Shown here one piece after another: positions 43,955 to 52,906 of a stretch of 64,000 nucleotides of DNA. Both the position numbers and the translations under genes were made by a program. The stretch is from Streptomyces sp. HPF1205 (GTDB lineage Bacteria; Actinomycetota; Actinomycetes; Streptomycetales; Streptomycetaceae). The stretch is taken from contig NZ_JAINVH010000005.1 in the NCBI RefSeq assembly GCF_020400825.1, forward strand, positions 186,001 to 250,000, read 5' to 3'. Each line of letters opens with the position of its first letter. Position 1 is the stretch's first letter. The notes below the pieces were generated by a model that saw only the letters and a program-made list of their open reading frames with translations, was not told where the DNA came from and searched no databases.

Positions 43955-44788
43955 ATGAAGATCCTCATCTCCGCGGACATGGAGGGCGCGACAGGTGTGA
44001 CCTGGCCGGCCGACGTGCTGCCGGGCAGCGAGCAGTGGCAGCGCTGCCGCCACATGTTCACCTCGGACGTCAACGCCGCCGTCGCCGGCTTCTTCGACGG
44101 CGGCGTCGACGAGGTGCTCATCAACGAGGCGCACTGGTCCATGCGCAACCTGCTGCTGGAGAAACTGGACGAACGCGCCCAGATGCTCACCGGCCGCCAC
44201 AAGGCGCTGTCCATGGTCGAGGGCGTCCAGCACGGCGACGTCGACGGCATCGCCTTCGTCGGCTACCACACCGGCGCCGGCACCGAGGGCGTGCTCGCCC
44301 ACACCTACCTCGCCAACTCCGTCACCGGAGTATGGGTCAACGGCGAACGGGCCAGTGAAGGCAGGCTGAACGCGCTGGTGGTCGCCGAGTACGGCGTCCC
44401 CGTCGTCCTGGTCACCGGTGACGACCGCACCGCCGCCGACGCCGGTGGCTACGCGCCACGTGCCCGTACCGTCGCCGTCAAGGACTACGTCTCGCGGTAC
44501 GCCGCGGTGTGCCGCCCGCCCGCGCGCACCGCCGCCGACATCAGGGCCGTCGCCAAGGAGGCCGCCGCGCTGGCGGTACGCCACGAGCCGGTGCAGGCGG
44601 GCCCGTTCACCGTGGAGCTGGAGTTCGACGCCGTGCACCTGGTGGGCGCGGCCACAGTGGTGCCCGGCGTGGAGCGCACCGGGGAGCGGCGGGTGGCCTA
44701 CACCCTGCCGACGATGTACGAGGCGATCAGGGCCTTCAAGGCCGTCACCACGCTCGTGTCGCAAGCGGTGGAGGAACAGTATGGCTGA
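43955..44788 (+). CDS. dppA: M55 D-aminopeptidase (DppA-type)
   Basis: 277 aa. The zinc ligands of DppA are in place: the N-terminal SADMEGATG (Asp and Glu), NEAHWSM and GYHTGAG. B. subtilis DppA is a decameric D-aminopeptidase acting on D-Ala-D-Ala and similar peptides. ATG 43955 (MKILISADMEG) is preferred over an in-frame ATG three codons upstream. It heads a four-gene operon; its last 8 bp overlap the M20 peptidase gene. Confidence 0.92.
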   Translation: MKILISADMEGATGVTWPADVLPGSEQWQRCRHMFTSDVNAAVAGFFDGGVDEVLINEAHWSMRNLLLEKLDERAQMLTGRHKALSMVEGVQHGDVDGIAFVGYHTGAGTEGVLAHTYLANSVTGVWVNGERASEGRLNALVVAEYGVPVVLVTGDDRTAADAGGYAPRARTVAVKDYVSRYAAVCRPPARTAADIRAVAKEAAALAVRHEPVQAGPFTVELEFDAVHLVGAATVVPGVERTGERRVAYTLPTMYEAIRAFKAVTTLVSQAVEEQYG

Positions 44789-46253
44789 GCGAACCGTCTC
44801 CCCGGCCGCGCGAGTGCCGGCCGGGCCCGGGCGGACAGGCGGCGCGGCGGGCCTCCCCGGGCCGTCGCCCGTCGTGGACGACCTGGCCCTGGACGAAGTG
44901 GTCCGCTTCACCTCCGACCTGATCCGGTTCGACACCACCAACCGCGGCGGCGGCGACGGCAACGAGCGGCCCGCCGCCGAGTACGTCGCCGAGCGGCTCT
45001 CCGACGCCGGGATCGAACCGGTCGTCCTGGAGTCCGCCCCGCACCGGGCCAACGTCGTGGCCCGCATCCCGGGCGCCGACCCCGGCGCCGGCGCGCTGCT
45101 CGTCCACGGTCACCTGGACGTGGTGCCTGCCGAGGCCGCCGACTGGACCGTGGCGCCTTTCTCCGGCGAGGTCAGGGACGGCGTGGTCTGGGGACGCGGC
45201 GCCATCGACATGAAGAACATGGACGCGATGGTCCTCGCCACCGTCCGTGCCTGGGCCCGCTCCGGGCAGCGCCCCGCCCGCGACATCGTGCTCGCCTTCA
45301 CCGCCGACGAGGAGGACTCCGCCGCCTACGGCGCCGGGTTCCTCGCCGCCCAGCACGCCGGCCTCTTCGAGGGCTGCACCGAGGGCATCAGCGAGTCCGG
45401 CGCCTACACCCTGCACGCCGACGGGATGCGGCTGTACCCGGTGGCGGCGGGCGAGCGCGGCACGGCCTGGATCAAGCTCACCGCGCGCGGCAGGGCGGGC
45501 CACGGCTCGAAGGTCAACCACGACAACGCGGTCAGCCACCTCGCCGCCGCCGTCGCCCGCATCGGCGAGCACCGCTGGCCGGTCCGCCTGACCGGCACCG
45601 TGCGGGCCGCCCTGACGGAACTGGCCGCGCTCTATGGCGTCGAGGCCGACCTCGACGACCCGGACGCGGTCGACGGCCTCCTGGACCGGCTCGGCGCCGC
45701 CGCCCCCCTGGTGCGCCCCACCGTGCGCAACAGCGCCAACCCCACCATGCTCCAGGCCGGCTACAAGGTGAACGTGATCCCGGGCTCGGCCACCGCCCAT
45801 GTCGACGGGCGGGTCGTGCCCGGCGGCCAGGAGGAGTTCACCGCCACCATGGACCGGCTCACCGGCCCCCACGTCACCTGGGAGTACCACCACCGCGAGG
45901 TGCCGCTCCAGGCCCCCGTGGACTCGCCGACGTTCGCCGCCATGCGCGAGGCCCTGCTGCACTTCGACCCGCAGGGGCACGTGCTGCCGTTCTGCATGTC
46001 GGGCGGCACCGACGCCAAGCAGTTCTCCCGGCTGGGCATCACCGGCTACGGTTTCTCGCCGCTGCGGCTGCCCCCTGGCTTCGACTACCAGGCGCTCTTC
46101 CACGGCGTGGACGAGCGGGTGCCGGTGGACGCGCTGCACTTCGGGGTGCGGGTGCTGGACAGGTTCCTGCGCGGCGGGGCCGCGAGCGACCGGTCCGCGC
46201 CCTTGGGGACCGCCGGGGACGCACTCGCGCACGGCGAGGAGGCGACCGCGTGA
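44781..46253 (+). CDS. M20/M25/M40-family zinc peptidase
   Basis: 490 aa. The co-catalytic metal site is complete: LLVHGHLDVVPAE, the bridging Asp in GRGAIDMKNMDA, the catalytic Glu pair in FTADEEDSA, and a distal His in GGTDAKQF/FHGVDERVP. A dimerisation insert (ARGRAGHGS onward) is present. It belongs with ArgE/DapE/CPG2-like hydrolases, which cut amino-terminal acyl or peptide bonds. Ribosome site GGAGG precedes ATG 44781 inside the dppA end. Residues 1-35 are Pro/Gly-rich. Its stop overlaps the next start (GTGA). Confidence 0.9.
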   Translation: MAERTVSPAARVPAGPGRTGGAAGLPGPSPVVDDLALDEVVRFTSDLIRFDTTNRGGGDGNERPAAEYVAERLSDAGIEPVVLESAPHRANVVARIPGADPGAGALLVHGHLDVVPAEAADWTVAPFSGEVRDGVVWGRGAIDMKNMDAMVLATVRAWARSGQRPARDIVLAFTADEEDSAAYGAGFLAAQHAGLFEGCTEGISESGAYTLHADGMRLYPVAAGERGTAWIKLTARGRAGHGSKVNHDNAVSHLAAAVARIGEHRWPVRLTGTVRAALTELAALYGVEADLDDPDAVDGLLDRLGAAAPLVRPTVRNSANPTMLQAGYKVNVIPGSATAHVDGRVVPGGQEEFTATMDRLTGPHVTWEYHHREVPLQAPVDSPTFAAMREALLHFDPQGHVLPFCMSGGTDAKQFSRLGITGYGFSPLRLPPGFDYQALFHGVDERVPVDALHFGVRVLDRFLRGGAASDRSAPLGTAGDALAHGEEATA

Positions 46254-48247
46254 CCGCCCCCGAAGCCCCCGCGGTCCTCCCGTACGGTGAATGGCCGTCG
46301 CCGATCGACGCGGCGACCGCGGCCGCGCACGACGGCAACCCGGAGTACGTGGGCGTGGTCGGCGAGGAGGTGTGGTGGACCGCCCCCCGCCCCGCCGAGG
46401 CCGGCCGCCGCGCCCTGATCCGCCGCAGGCCCGACGGCGCCGAGGAGTGCCCGCTGCCCGCGCCGTGGAACGTCCGCAGCCGCGTCATCGAGTACGGGGG
46501 CACGCCCTGGGCCGGCGCGGTGGTCGACGGGACGCCGCTGATCGTCTTCGTCCACTTCCCCGACCAGCGCCTCTACGCCTTCCGGCCGGACGAGCCCGCG
46601 GTCGCCCCGCGCCCGCTGACACCGGTCTCCCCGGTGGGCGGCGGCCTGCGCTGGGCCGACCTGACCCTGCGTCCCGAGCGCGGCGAAGTGTGGGGGGTGC
46701 TGGAGGAGTTCACCGGCGACCGGCCGACCGACGTCCGCCGGGTGCCCGCCGCCGTGCCGCTCGACGGTTCCGCGGCCGACGACCGCACCGCGGTGCGCGA
46801 ACTGACCGCCGCCACCCACCGGTTCGTCACCGGTCCGCGGCTCTCCCCGGACGGCCGGCAGGCCGCCTGGCTGGCCTGGGACCACCCGAGGATGCCGTGG
46901 GACGGCACCGAGCTGCGGATCGCCGACGTGGACACCGCCGGCGTCTTCACCTCGGCCCGCACCCTGATCGGCGGGCCCTCGGAGTCCGTCGCCCAGGCCG
47001 ACTGGGCCGCCGACGGCACCCTGCTGGCCGCCACCGACCGCACCGGCTGGTGGAACGTTCACCGGGTGGACACGGCGACCGGTGAGGCCGTCAACCTCTG
47101 CCCGCGCGAGGAGGAGTTCGGCAGCGCGCTGTGGAAGCTGGGCCACCGCTGGTTCGCGCCCCTCGACCACGGTCCGGTCGCGGTGCTGCACGGCGTCGGC
47201 GCCCACCGGCTCGGCCTGCTCGACCCGGCCACCGGCGAGGTCACCGACGCGGCCGGCCCCTGGACCGAATGGGCACCCGCGCTGGCGGTCACCGGCAGCC
47301 GCGTCGTCGGCATCGCGGCGAGCGCCCGCACGGCGTACGAGATCGTGGAGCTGGACGCGGCCACCGGCCGCACCCGGGTCGTCGGCGGCGCCCACCACGA
47401 CACGGTGGACCCCGCCTACCTCCCCGAGGCCGTCCACCGGACCTTCACCGGGCCGGGTGGGCGCGAGGTCCACGCGAACGTCTACCCGCCGCGCAGCCCG
47501 CACGCCACCGGCGACGGCCCCGCGCCCTACGCGGTGTGGGCCCACGGCGGCCCCACCGGCCACGCCGCCATGGTGCTCGACCTGGAGATCGCGTACTTCA
47601 CCTCGCGCGGCATCGGGGTCGTCGAGGTCAACTACGGCGGCTCCACGGGATACGGCCGCGCCTACCGCGACCGGCTGCGCGAGCAGTGGGGCGTCGTCGA
47701 CGTCGAGGACTGCGCGGCCGTCGCCGCCGGCCTGGTCGCCGAAGGCGCCGCCGACCCGCGGCGGCTGGCCGTGCGCGGCGGCAGCGCGGGCGGCTGGACC
47801 AGCGCGGCCGCCCTCGCCACCAGCGGGACGTACGCCTGCGGCACCGTGATGTACCCGATCCTCGACCTCACCGGCTGGTCACCGCAGGGAGGCGAGACCC
47901 ACGACTTCGAATCGCGGTACCTGGAGTCGCTGATCGGCCCGCTGGCGCGGGTGCCGGAGCGGTACCGCGACCGCTCGCCGGTCACCCACGCGGACCGGAT
48001 CCGCGTGCCCTTCCTGCTCCTGCAGGGCCTGGACGACGTCATCTGCCCGCCCGTGCAGTGCGAGCGGTTCCTGGCGGCCGTCGCCGGGCGCGGCATCCCG
48101 CACGCCTACCTCACTTTCGAGGGCGAGGGCCACGGCTTCCGCCGCCTCGACACCATGGTGACGTCCATCGAGGCCGAATTCGCCCTCTACGCGCGGGTCT
48201 TCGGATTCGAGGCGCCCGGCGTCCCTGAACTGGAGCTGACCACATGA
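46250..48247 (+). CDS. S9-family (prolyl oligopeptidase-like) peptidase
   Basis: 665 aa. An N-terminal beta-propeller (~20-400; repeated Asp/Trp-rich blades such as GPRLSPDGRQAAWLAW) is followed by an alpha/beta hydrolase domain. The nucleophile elbow is RGGSAGGWTS, the acid is in QGLDDVICPP and the His in FEGEGHGFRR. It is typical of acylaminoacyl-peptidase/dipeptidyl-peptidase-like oligopeptidases. No signal peptide, so cytoplasmic degradation of short peptides is expected. It is coupled on both sides (GTGA, ATGA) within the peptidase operon. Confidence 0.92.
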   Translation: MTAPEAPAVLPYGEWPSPIDAATAAAHDGNPEYVGVVGEEVWWTAPRPAEAGRRALIRRRPDGAEECPLPAPWNVRSRVIEYGGTPWAGAVVDGTPLIVFVHFPDQRLYAFRPDEPAVAPRPLTPVSPVGGGLRWADLTLRPERGEVWGVLEEFTGDRPTDVRRVPAAVPLDGSAADDRTAVRELTAATHRFVTGPRLSPDGRQAAWLAWDHPRMPWDGTELRIADVDTAGVFTSARTLIGGPSESVAQADWAADGTLLAATDRTGWWNVHRVDTATGEAVNLCPREEEFGSALWKLGHRWFAPLDHGPVAVLHGVGAHRLGLLDPATGEVTDAAGPWTEWAPALAVTGSRVVGIAASARTAYEIVELDAATGRTRVVGGAHHDTVDPAYLPEAVHRTFTGPGGREVHANVYPPRSPHATGDGPAPYAVWAHGGPTGHAAMVLDLEIAYFTSRGIGVVEVNYGGSTGYGRAYRDRLREQWGVVDVEDCAAVAAGLVAEGAADPRRLAVRGGSAGGWTSAAALATSGTYACGTVMYPILDLTGWSPQGGETHDFESRYLESLIGPLARVPERYRDRSPVTHADRIRVPFLLLQGLDDVICPPVQCERFLAAVAGRGIPHAYLTFEGEGHGFRRLDTMVTSIEAEFALYARVFGFEAPGVPELELTT

Positions 48248-49209
48248 GCGCGCCCTTGAAGGCCGCGGCCGGGGGCGCGGCTCCGGTACCCGCGCTCAGG
48301 CGGCCGCGCCGGCTCGTCCCCGGTGACCGGGTGGGCGTCGTCGCGCCCAGCGGACCCGTACCCCGCGAGCGGCTGGAACTCGGGCTGGACATCCTGCGCG
48401 GCTGGGACCTCGAACCGGTGGTGGCGCCGCACGTCCTGGACGCCCACCCGTCCGGATACCTGGCCGGCGCCGACCGGGACCGGGCGGCCGACCTCCAGGC
48501 CGCCTGGTGCGACCCGTCGCTCGCCGCCGTGATCTGCGCCCGCGGCGGTTACGGGACGCAGCGCATGGTGGACCTGCTCGACTGGGCGGCGATGGCCGAG
48601 GCCGCGCCCAAGGTGTTCGTCGGATACAGCGACATCACCGTGCTGCACGAGGCCTTCGCCACCCGGCTCGGTGTCGCCACCCTGCACGGGCCGATGGCCG
48701 CCGCCGAGACGTTCCTCAAGGACCAGCCGACCCAGGACCACCTGCGCCGTACCCTGTTCGCCCCCGGCGAGACCCGGGTTCTCACCTCACCCACAGCCCG
48801 CACCCTTGTGCCCGGGCGCGCCGGCGGCGTGACCCTCGGCGGGTGCCTCAGCCTGCTGGCCACCGACCTGGGGACCGCGCATGCCCGGCCGTCCGCCGAC
48901 GGCGGCGTCCTGATCCTGGAGGACGTGGGCGAGGATCCCTACCGCCTCGACCGCTACCTCACCCAGCTCCTGCGCTCCTCCTGGCTCGGCGCCGTGAGCG
49001 CTGTCGTCCTCGGCTCCTGGGAGCGGTGCGGTCCGGCGGAGGAGGTCCGCTCCCTGATGCTCGACCGGCTCGGTCCGCTCGGTGTCCCCGTCGTGGAGGA
49101 GTTCGGCTTCGGCCACTGCCCCTCCACCTTGACGGTTCCCCTGGGAGTGCCGGCGGTGCTGGACGCGGAGGCGTGCACCCTCACCCTGGAGGTGCCCGCG
49201 CTGAGCTGA
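48244..49209 (+). CDS. ldcA: S66 LD-carboxypeptidase
   Basis: 321 aa. The Ser-Glu-His triad of murein tetrapeptide carboxypeptidases is visible: Ser in FVGYSDITVLH, Glu in LEDVGEDPYRLD, His in GFGHCPSTLTVPLG. The N-terminal GDRVGVVAPSGPVP is conserved. Family role: removes the terminal D-Ala from recycled cell-wall tetrapeptides in the cytoplasm (the microcin-immunity protein MccF is a relative). It is the last gene of the overlapping peptidase operon, which together could strip peptidoglycan peptides to amino acids. Confidence 0.92.
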   Translation: MSAPLKAAAGGAAPVPALRRPRRLVPGDRVGVVAPSGPVPRERLELGLDILRGWDLEPVVAPHVLDAHPSGYLAGADRDRAADLQAAWCDPSLAAVICARGGYGTQRMVDLLDWAAMAEAAPKVFVGYSDITVLHEAFATRLGVATLHGPMAAAETFLKDQPTQDHLRRTLFAPGETRVLTSPTARTLVPGRAGGVTLGGCLSLLATDLGTAHARPSADGGVLILEDVGEDPYRLDRYLTQLLRSSWLGAVSAVVLGSWERCGPAEEVRSLMLDRLGPLGVPVVEEFGFGHCPSTLTVPLGVPAVLDAEACTLTLEVPALS

Positions 49210-49220
49210 ACGGATGCCGC

Positions 49221-49266
49221 GGGGTGGGGCTTCTCGCGGGGGTCTCCCGGGGTGGGGCTTCTCGCG
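49221..49266. repeat. 18-bp direct repeat downstream of the peptidase operon
   Basis: GGGGTGGGGCTTCTCGCG occurs at 49221-49238 and 49249-49266 (period 28 bp). It lies in the 313-bp gap between ldcA and the epimerase gene. No gene is supportable in the gap; the only other structure is the 12-bp tandem repeat listed separately. Confidence 0.75.
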
Positions 49267-49410
49267 AGTGGAGGGCTGCCGCAGCGGCGGGCGGCAGCCC
49301 GCGGCCACGGCGCCCCAACCGCCCCACCGCGGCGCCCGGCCCTGCCGCCTGACCGCCGCGGTCACCGCGGGAGCTGCCCTCGCCGCAGGCGCAGACGCAG
49401 ACGCGGTTGG

Positions 49411-49446
49411 GGTCGTGGTCGGGGTCGCGGTCGGGGTCGCGGTCGG
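49411..49446. repeat. Three tandem 12-bp repeats
   Basis: The 12-bp unit GGTCGCGGTCGG is present three times without spacing (the first copy has T for C at position 6). It lies 77 bp upstream of the epimerase start, so it could influence transcription. The array is too short and unspaced to be a CRISPR. Confidence 0.75.
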
Positions 49447-49522
49447 GGAAGCGTCCTTACGGAAGGCTGACGTCGGCCGCGCGCAAGCCCGCGCCCGCCG
49501 GGCGGGCCGTAGCGTCTCCCGC

Positions 49523-50605
49523 ATGCTCACCTTGCTCACCGGGGGAGCCGGCTTCATCGGCTCGCACATCGTCAGCGCACTCCAGTCAGCCGGGCACACC
49601 GTACGTGTGCTGGATGCCTTGCTGCCCGCCGCGCACGGGCCGGACGCCGTGCCCCCGCCGCTTGCCGAGGGCGTCGAGTGGGTGCGGGCGGACGTACGCG
49701 ACCGGGAGGCCGTCGCGCGGGCGCTGCGCGGTTGCGACGCGGTGTGCCACCAGGCGGCCATGGTCGGCCTCGGCAAGGACTTCGCCGACGCGCCCGCGTA
49801 CGTGGGCTGCAACGACCTCGGGACCGCGGTCCTGCTCGCCGCCATGGCCGACGCCGGGACGCCCTCACTGGTGCTCGCCGGGTCGATGGTCGTCTACGGC
49901 GAGGGCCGCTACGAATGCGGCCGGCACGGCACCGTACGGCCCGGGCCGCGCCGGGTCGCGGACCTGGACGCGGGACAGTTCGAGCCGCCCTGCCCGGTGT
50001 GCGGCGAACCCCTGGTGCCCGGGCTGGTCGGCGAGGACGCTCCCGTCGACCCCCGCAACGTCTACGCCGCCACCAAGCTCGCCCAGGAGCACCTCGCCGC
50101 CTCCTGGGCGCGCGCCACCGGGGGCCGCGCCACAGCGCTGCGGTACCACAACGTCTACGGCCCCGGCATGCCGCGCGACACCCCCTACGCCGGAGTCGCC
50201 GCGCTCTTCCGCTCCGCCCTCGCCCGCGGCGAGGCCCCCGAGGTCTTCGAGGACGGCCGTCAGCGGCGGGACTTCATCCACGTCACGGACGTCGCCGAGG
50301 CCAACGCGGTCGCCCTGGCCGCTCTCGCGCACCGCGCCCGCCCCGCGGGCACGCTGCGCGCCTACAACGTCGCCACCGGCCACCCCCGCACGGTCGGGGA
50401 CATGGCGGCCGCCCTCGCCGCCGCCGCGGGTGGCCCGGAACCCCGCGTCACCGGGCAGTACCGCCTCGGGGACGTGCGGCACATCACGGCCCGCGCCGAC
50501 CGCGTCCAACGCGAACTCGGCTGGACCGCCCGCACCTCCTTCGCCCGGGGCGTGGCGGACTTCGCCCACGCCCCCTTGCGCGGCAGCGCCACGTCAGTGG
50601 CCTGA
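49523..50605 (+). CDS. NAD-dependent sugar epimerase/dehydratase with Cys-rich insertion
   Basis: 360 aa extended short-chain dehydrogenase. NAD motif LLTGGAGFIGSHIV is at the very N-terminus and the catalytic Tyr-Lys in NVYAATKLAQEH. Between strands it carries an insertion with YECGRHG and PPCPVCGEPLVPG, a possible zinc knuckle uncommon in the superfamily. Its expected role is interconversion of an NDP-sugar. ATG 49523 begins directly at the Rossmann fold; the open frame upstream is repetitive DNA. It is convergent with the histidine kinase gene and lies beside glycosyltransferase genes. Confidence 0.87.
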   Translation: MLTLLTGGAGFIGSHIVSALQSAGHTVRVLDALLPAAHGPDAVPPPLAEGVEWVRADVRDREAVARALRGCDAVCHQAAMVGLGKDFADAPAYVGCNDLGTAVLLAAMADAGTPSLVLAGSMVVYGEGRYECGRHGTVRPGPRRVADLDAGQFEPPCPVCGEPLVPGLVGEDAPVDPRNVYAATKLAQEHLAASWARATGGRATALRYHNVYGPGMPRDTPYAGVAALFRSALARGEAPEVFEDGRQRRDFIHVTDVAEANAVALAALAHRARPAGTLRAYNVATGHPRTVGDMAAALAAAAGGPEPRVTGQYRLGDVRHITARADRVQRELGWTARTSFARGVADFAHAPLRGSATSVA

Positions 50606-50633
50606 CGGGGAGGGAGCGGGTGCGGTGCCGGCC

Positions 50634-50666
50634 GGAGCCGGGCGGCGGTCGCCGTCGGCCGGCTCC
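50634..50666. terminator. Weak hairpin between convergent genes
   Basis: GGAGCCGG (50634-50641) and CCGGCTCC (50659-50666) form an 8-bp stem with a 17-nt loop, between the epimerase and histidine kinase 3' ends. Confidence 0.4.
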
Positions 50667-50719
50667 TCCGACGGCGCCTCACGACCGGGCCACGAGCCCT
50701 GGGCGGTGCCGGGGACGGG

Positions 50720-51838
50720 TCAGTTGGGTGCCGCGGGCAGGACCACGTCGAAACGGCAGCCGCCCGGGACGTTGCGGACGGCGGCGCTGCCGTGGTGGGC
50801 CTCGACGATGCCGCGGACGATGGCGAGGCCGAGGCCCGCGCCGGCCGGGGGAGTACGCGCGCCCGTGCCGCGCCAGCCGGTGTCGAAGACGCGCGGCAGG
50901 TCGTCGGCGGGTATGCCGCCGCAGCCGTCGGTCACCGACAGGACGACCGAGCCGGAAGCGGTGTCGCGGCGCGCCGAGACGGCGACCGTCCCGTCGGCGG
51001 GTGTGCGGTGGATGGCGTTGGCCAGGAGGTTGGCGAGCACGCGGGTCATCTCGCGGCCGTCGACCTCCACCGGCACCGGTTCGACGCCGTCGCCGACCAG
51101 GCGCACGCCGTGCTCCGCGGCCAGCGCGTCGGCGCCCGCGATGGCGTCGCCCACCAAGTCGTAGACCGACATCCGGGTGGGGGACAGCGCGAGGACGCCG
51201 GCCTGGATGCGGGAGAGCTCGAAGAGGTCCCCGACCATGCCGCTGAGCCGTTCCACCTCGGCCCGGATCTGCTTGTGGTACCGAGCCGGGTCCTCGGCTA
51301 TGCCGTCCTCCAGCGCCTCCGTCATGGCCCGCAGACCGGCGAGCGGGGTGCGCAGGTCGTGCGAGATCCAGGCGACCAGCTCCCGGCGCGACGCCTCCAG
51401 CGCACGCTCGCGCTCCCGCGAGGCGGTCAGCTTGGCGCTCGTCGCGGCCAGTTCCCGGCCGAGCTCGGCGAGTTCGGCGGTCGGCGCGCCGGCGGGAGCG
51501 GCGAAGGCGTCGCCGTCGCCGAAGGCGCGGGTCGCCTCCGTCAGCGCGCGGCTGCCCGCGACGACCTGGCGGCCCAGCAGCAGGGCGACGGCGAGCGAGA
51601 CGACCGCCGCGATCCCGCACACGGTCGTGACGACCCCGAGGTCGTGGTCGGACAGGAACATCGCCCACGCCACCGAGAGCGTCCCGGCCAGCATCGCCGC
51701 GACCGTCACCACGGCGACCACCGCGAGTGACAACGCCAGCGAGCGATGTCGCAGCAGGCGCAGCACCGCGGCTCCCAGTAGTCCCGCCGCCGCCGCGCCG
51801 ACCGCCGCGTACGCGGCGATGAGCGTGAGGTCCCTCAT
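50720..51838 (-). CDS. Sensor histidine kinase
   Basis: 372 aa. Three N-terminal membrane helices (~4-27, 34-60, 68-92) leave almost no extracellular domain. A HAMP-like linker (LGRQVVAGSRALTEATRAFG) leads to the HisKA box ELVAWISHDLRTPLAGLRAM with the phospho-accepting His, then the ATPase N box LANLLANAIHRTP and G boxes VTDGCGGIPADDL and GAGLGLAIVRGIVEAHHG. It probably senses an event in or near the membrane. It is coupled by ATGA to the response regulator gene. Confidence 0.93.
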   Translation of the reverse strand: MRDLTLIAAYAAVGAAAAGLLGAAVLRLLRHRSLALSLAVVAVVTVAAMLAGTLSVAWAMFLSDHDLGVVTTVCGIAAVVSLAVALLLGRQVVAGSRALTEATRAFGDGDAFAAPAGAPTAELAELGRELAATSAKLTASRERERALEASRRELVAWISHDLRTPLAGLRAMTEALEDGIAEDPARYHKQIRAEVERLSGMVGDLFELSRIQAGVLALSPTRMSVYDLVGDAIAGADALAAEHGVRLVGDGVEPVPVEVDGREMTRVLANLLANAIHRTPADGTVAVSARRDTASGSVVLSVTDGCGGIPADDLPRVFDTGWRGTGARTPPAGAGLGLAIVRGIVEAHHGSAAVRNVPGGCRFDVVLPAAPN

Positions 51839-52782
51839 GAGCCGTCCTCCGCTCCGCGCGGGTCGGGCGAGGTCGGCGGGGCAGGCGCGGCCGCTGGGGA
51901 CTCGGCCGCCAGGGGCGTGGTGGCCGGGGGCGACGGGTGCGACGCCGTCAGCAGGGGTGAGGCAGGCGGAGGCGAGTCGGACGGCGGCGTGGCAGGCGGC
52001 GGCGAGGCCGCCGGGGCCGCTCCCTCGGCCGGCTCGTCCCGCGCCGATTCGGCCGCCTGCTCGGGATCGAAGCGGTAGCCCACGCCCCAGACCGTGCTGA
52101 TCAGACGGGGCCGCGCCGGGTCCTCCTCGATCTTCTCCCGCAGCCGTCGCACATGAACGGTCACCGTGGACAGGTCGCCGAACTCCCAGCCCCACACCCG
52201 CCGCATCAGCTCCTCCCGGCCCAGCACCCTGCCCGGATGCCGCAGGAAGAAGGAGAGGAGGTCGAACTCCCTTGCCGTCAGGGCAAGTTCGGTGCCGTGC
52301 CGCAGCGCGCGGCGGGCCGCCGGATCCAGCGCGAGCGACCCCGAGCGCAGCCAGGGCCCCGGCGGGGGCGGGCTGCCGGCCCGGCGCAGCACGGACTCCA
52401 CCCGCAGCACCAGCTCGCGCGGGCTGAACGGCTTGGTCACGTAGTCGTCCGCACCCACCTCCAGGCCGAGGATCCGGTCGTCCTCGTCGCCCCGCGCGGT
52501 CAGCATCACCACGGGCAGCGGGCCGGCCTCCCGTATCCGGCGGCAGACCTCCAGCCCGTCCATGCCCGGCAGCATCAGGTCGAGGACCACCAGGTCGGGG
52601 CGCACGGCGGCCGCCCGGGACACGGCGGAGGGCCCGTCCGCCACCCGGTCCACGTCGAATCCCGCCCGGTCGAGATAGCCGGCGACGACCTCCGCGACCG
52701 TCGGGTCGTCGTCCACCACGAGGACCCGCCGGCGCCGCGGCCGGTCCTGGCTCTGCGGTACGGGCACGGTTGCGCTGCTCAT
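51835..52782 (-). CDS. OmpR-family response regulator with Pro-rich tail
   Basis: 315 aa. The receiver domain has the acidic pair in VLVVDDDPTVAEVV, the phospho-accepting Asp in LVVLDLMLPGMDGLEV and the Lys in VTKPFSPREL. The winged-helix domain (ELALTAREFDLLSFFLRHPG, STVTVHVRRLREKIE) follows. About 75 C-terminal residues are Pro/Ala/Ser-rich, which is unusual, since OmpR-type regulators normally end just after the wing. The start MSSATVPVPQSQ has a weak ribosome site. The gene is divergent from the GT2 gene across 124 bp, so those genes are the obvious candidate targets. Confidence 0.93.
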   Translation of the reverse strand: MSSATVPVPQSQDRPRRRRVLVVDDDPTVAEVVAGYLDRAGFDVDRVADGPSAVSRAAAVRPDLVVLDLMLPGMDGLEVCRRIREAGPLPVVMLTARGDEDDRILGLEVGADDYVTKPFSPRELVLRVESVLRRAGSPPPPGPWLRSGSLALDPAARRALRHGTELALTAREFDLLSFFLRHPGRVLGREELMRRVWGWEFGDLSTVTVHVRRLREKIEEDPARPRLISTVWGVGYRFDPEQAAESARDEPAEGAAPAASPPPATPPSDSPPPASPLLTASHPSPPATTPLAAESPAAAPAPPTSPDPRGAEDGS

Positions 52783-52906
52783 GCTGCCGAGTCTGACACC
52801 CGCCACTGACAGTGACCACGGGCCGGCGCGCGCGCTCCCTTCCCGTCTGTGTTTCGTAAGGATCGCGCGTCCGATTTGTCCGATCCGGCTCCGTAGGGTG
52901 ACAGGG

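Noticed and set aside
49411..49446. CRISPR array
   Set aside because: Units are 12 bp, only three copies, no spacers, and no cas genes in the window.
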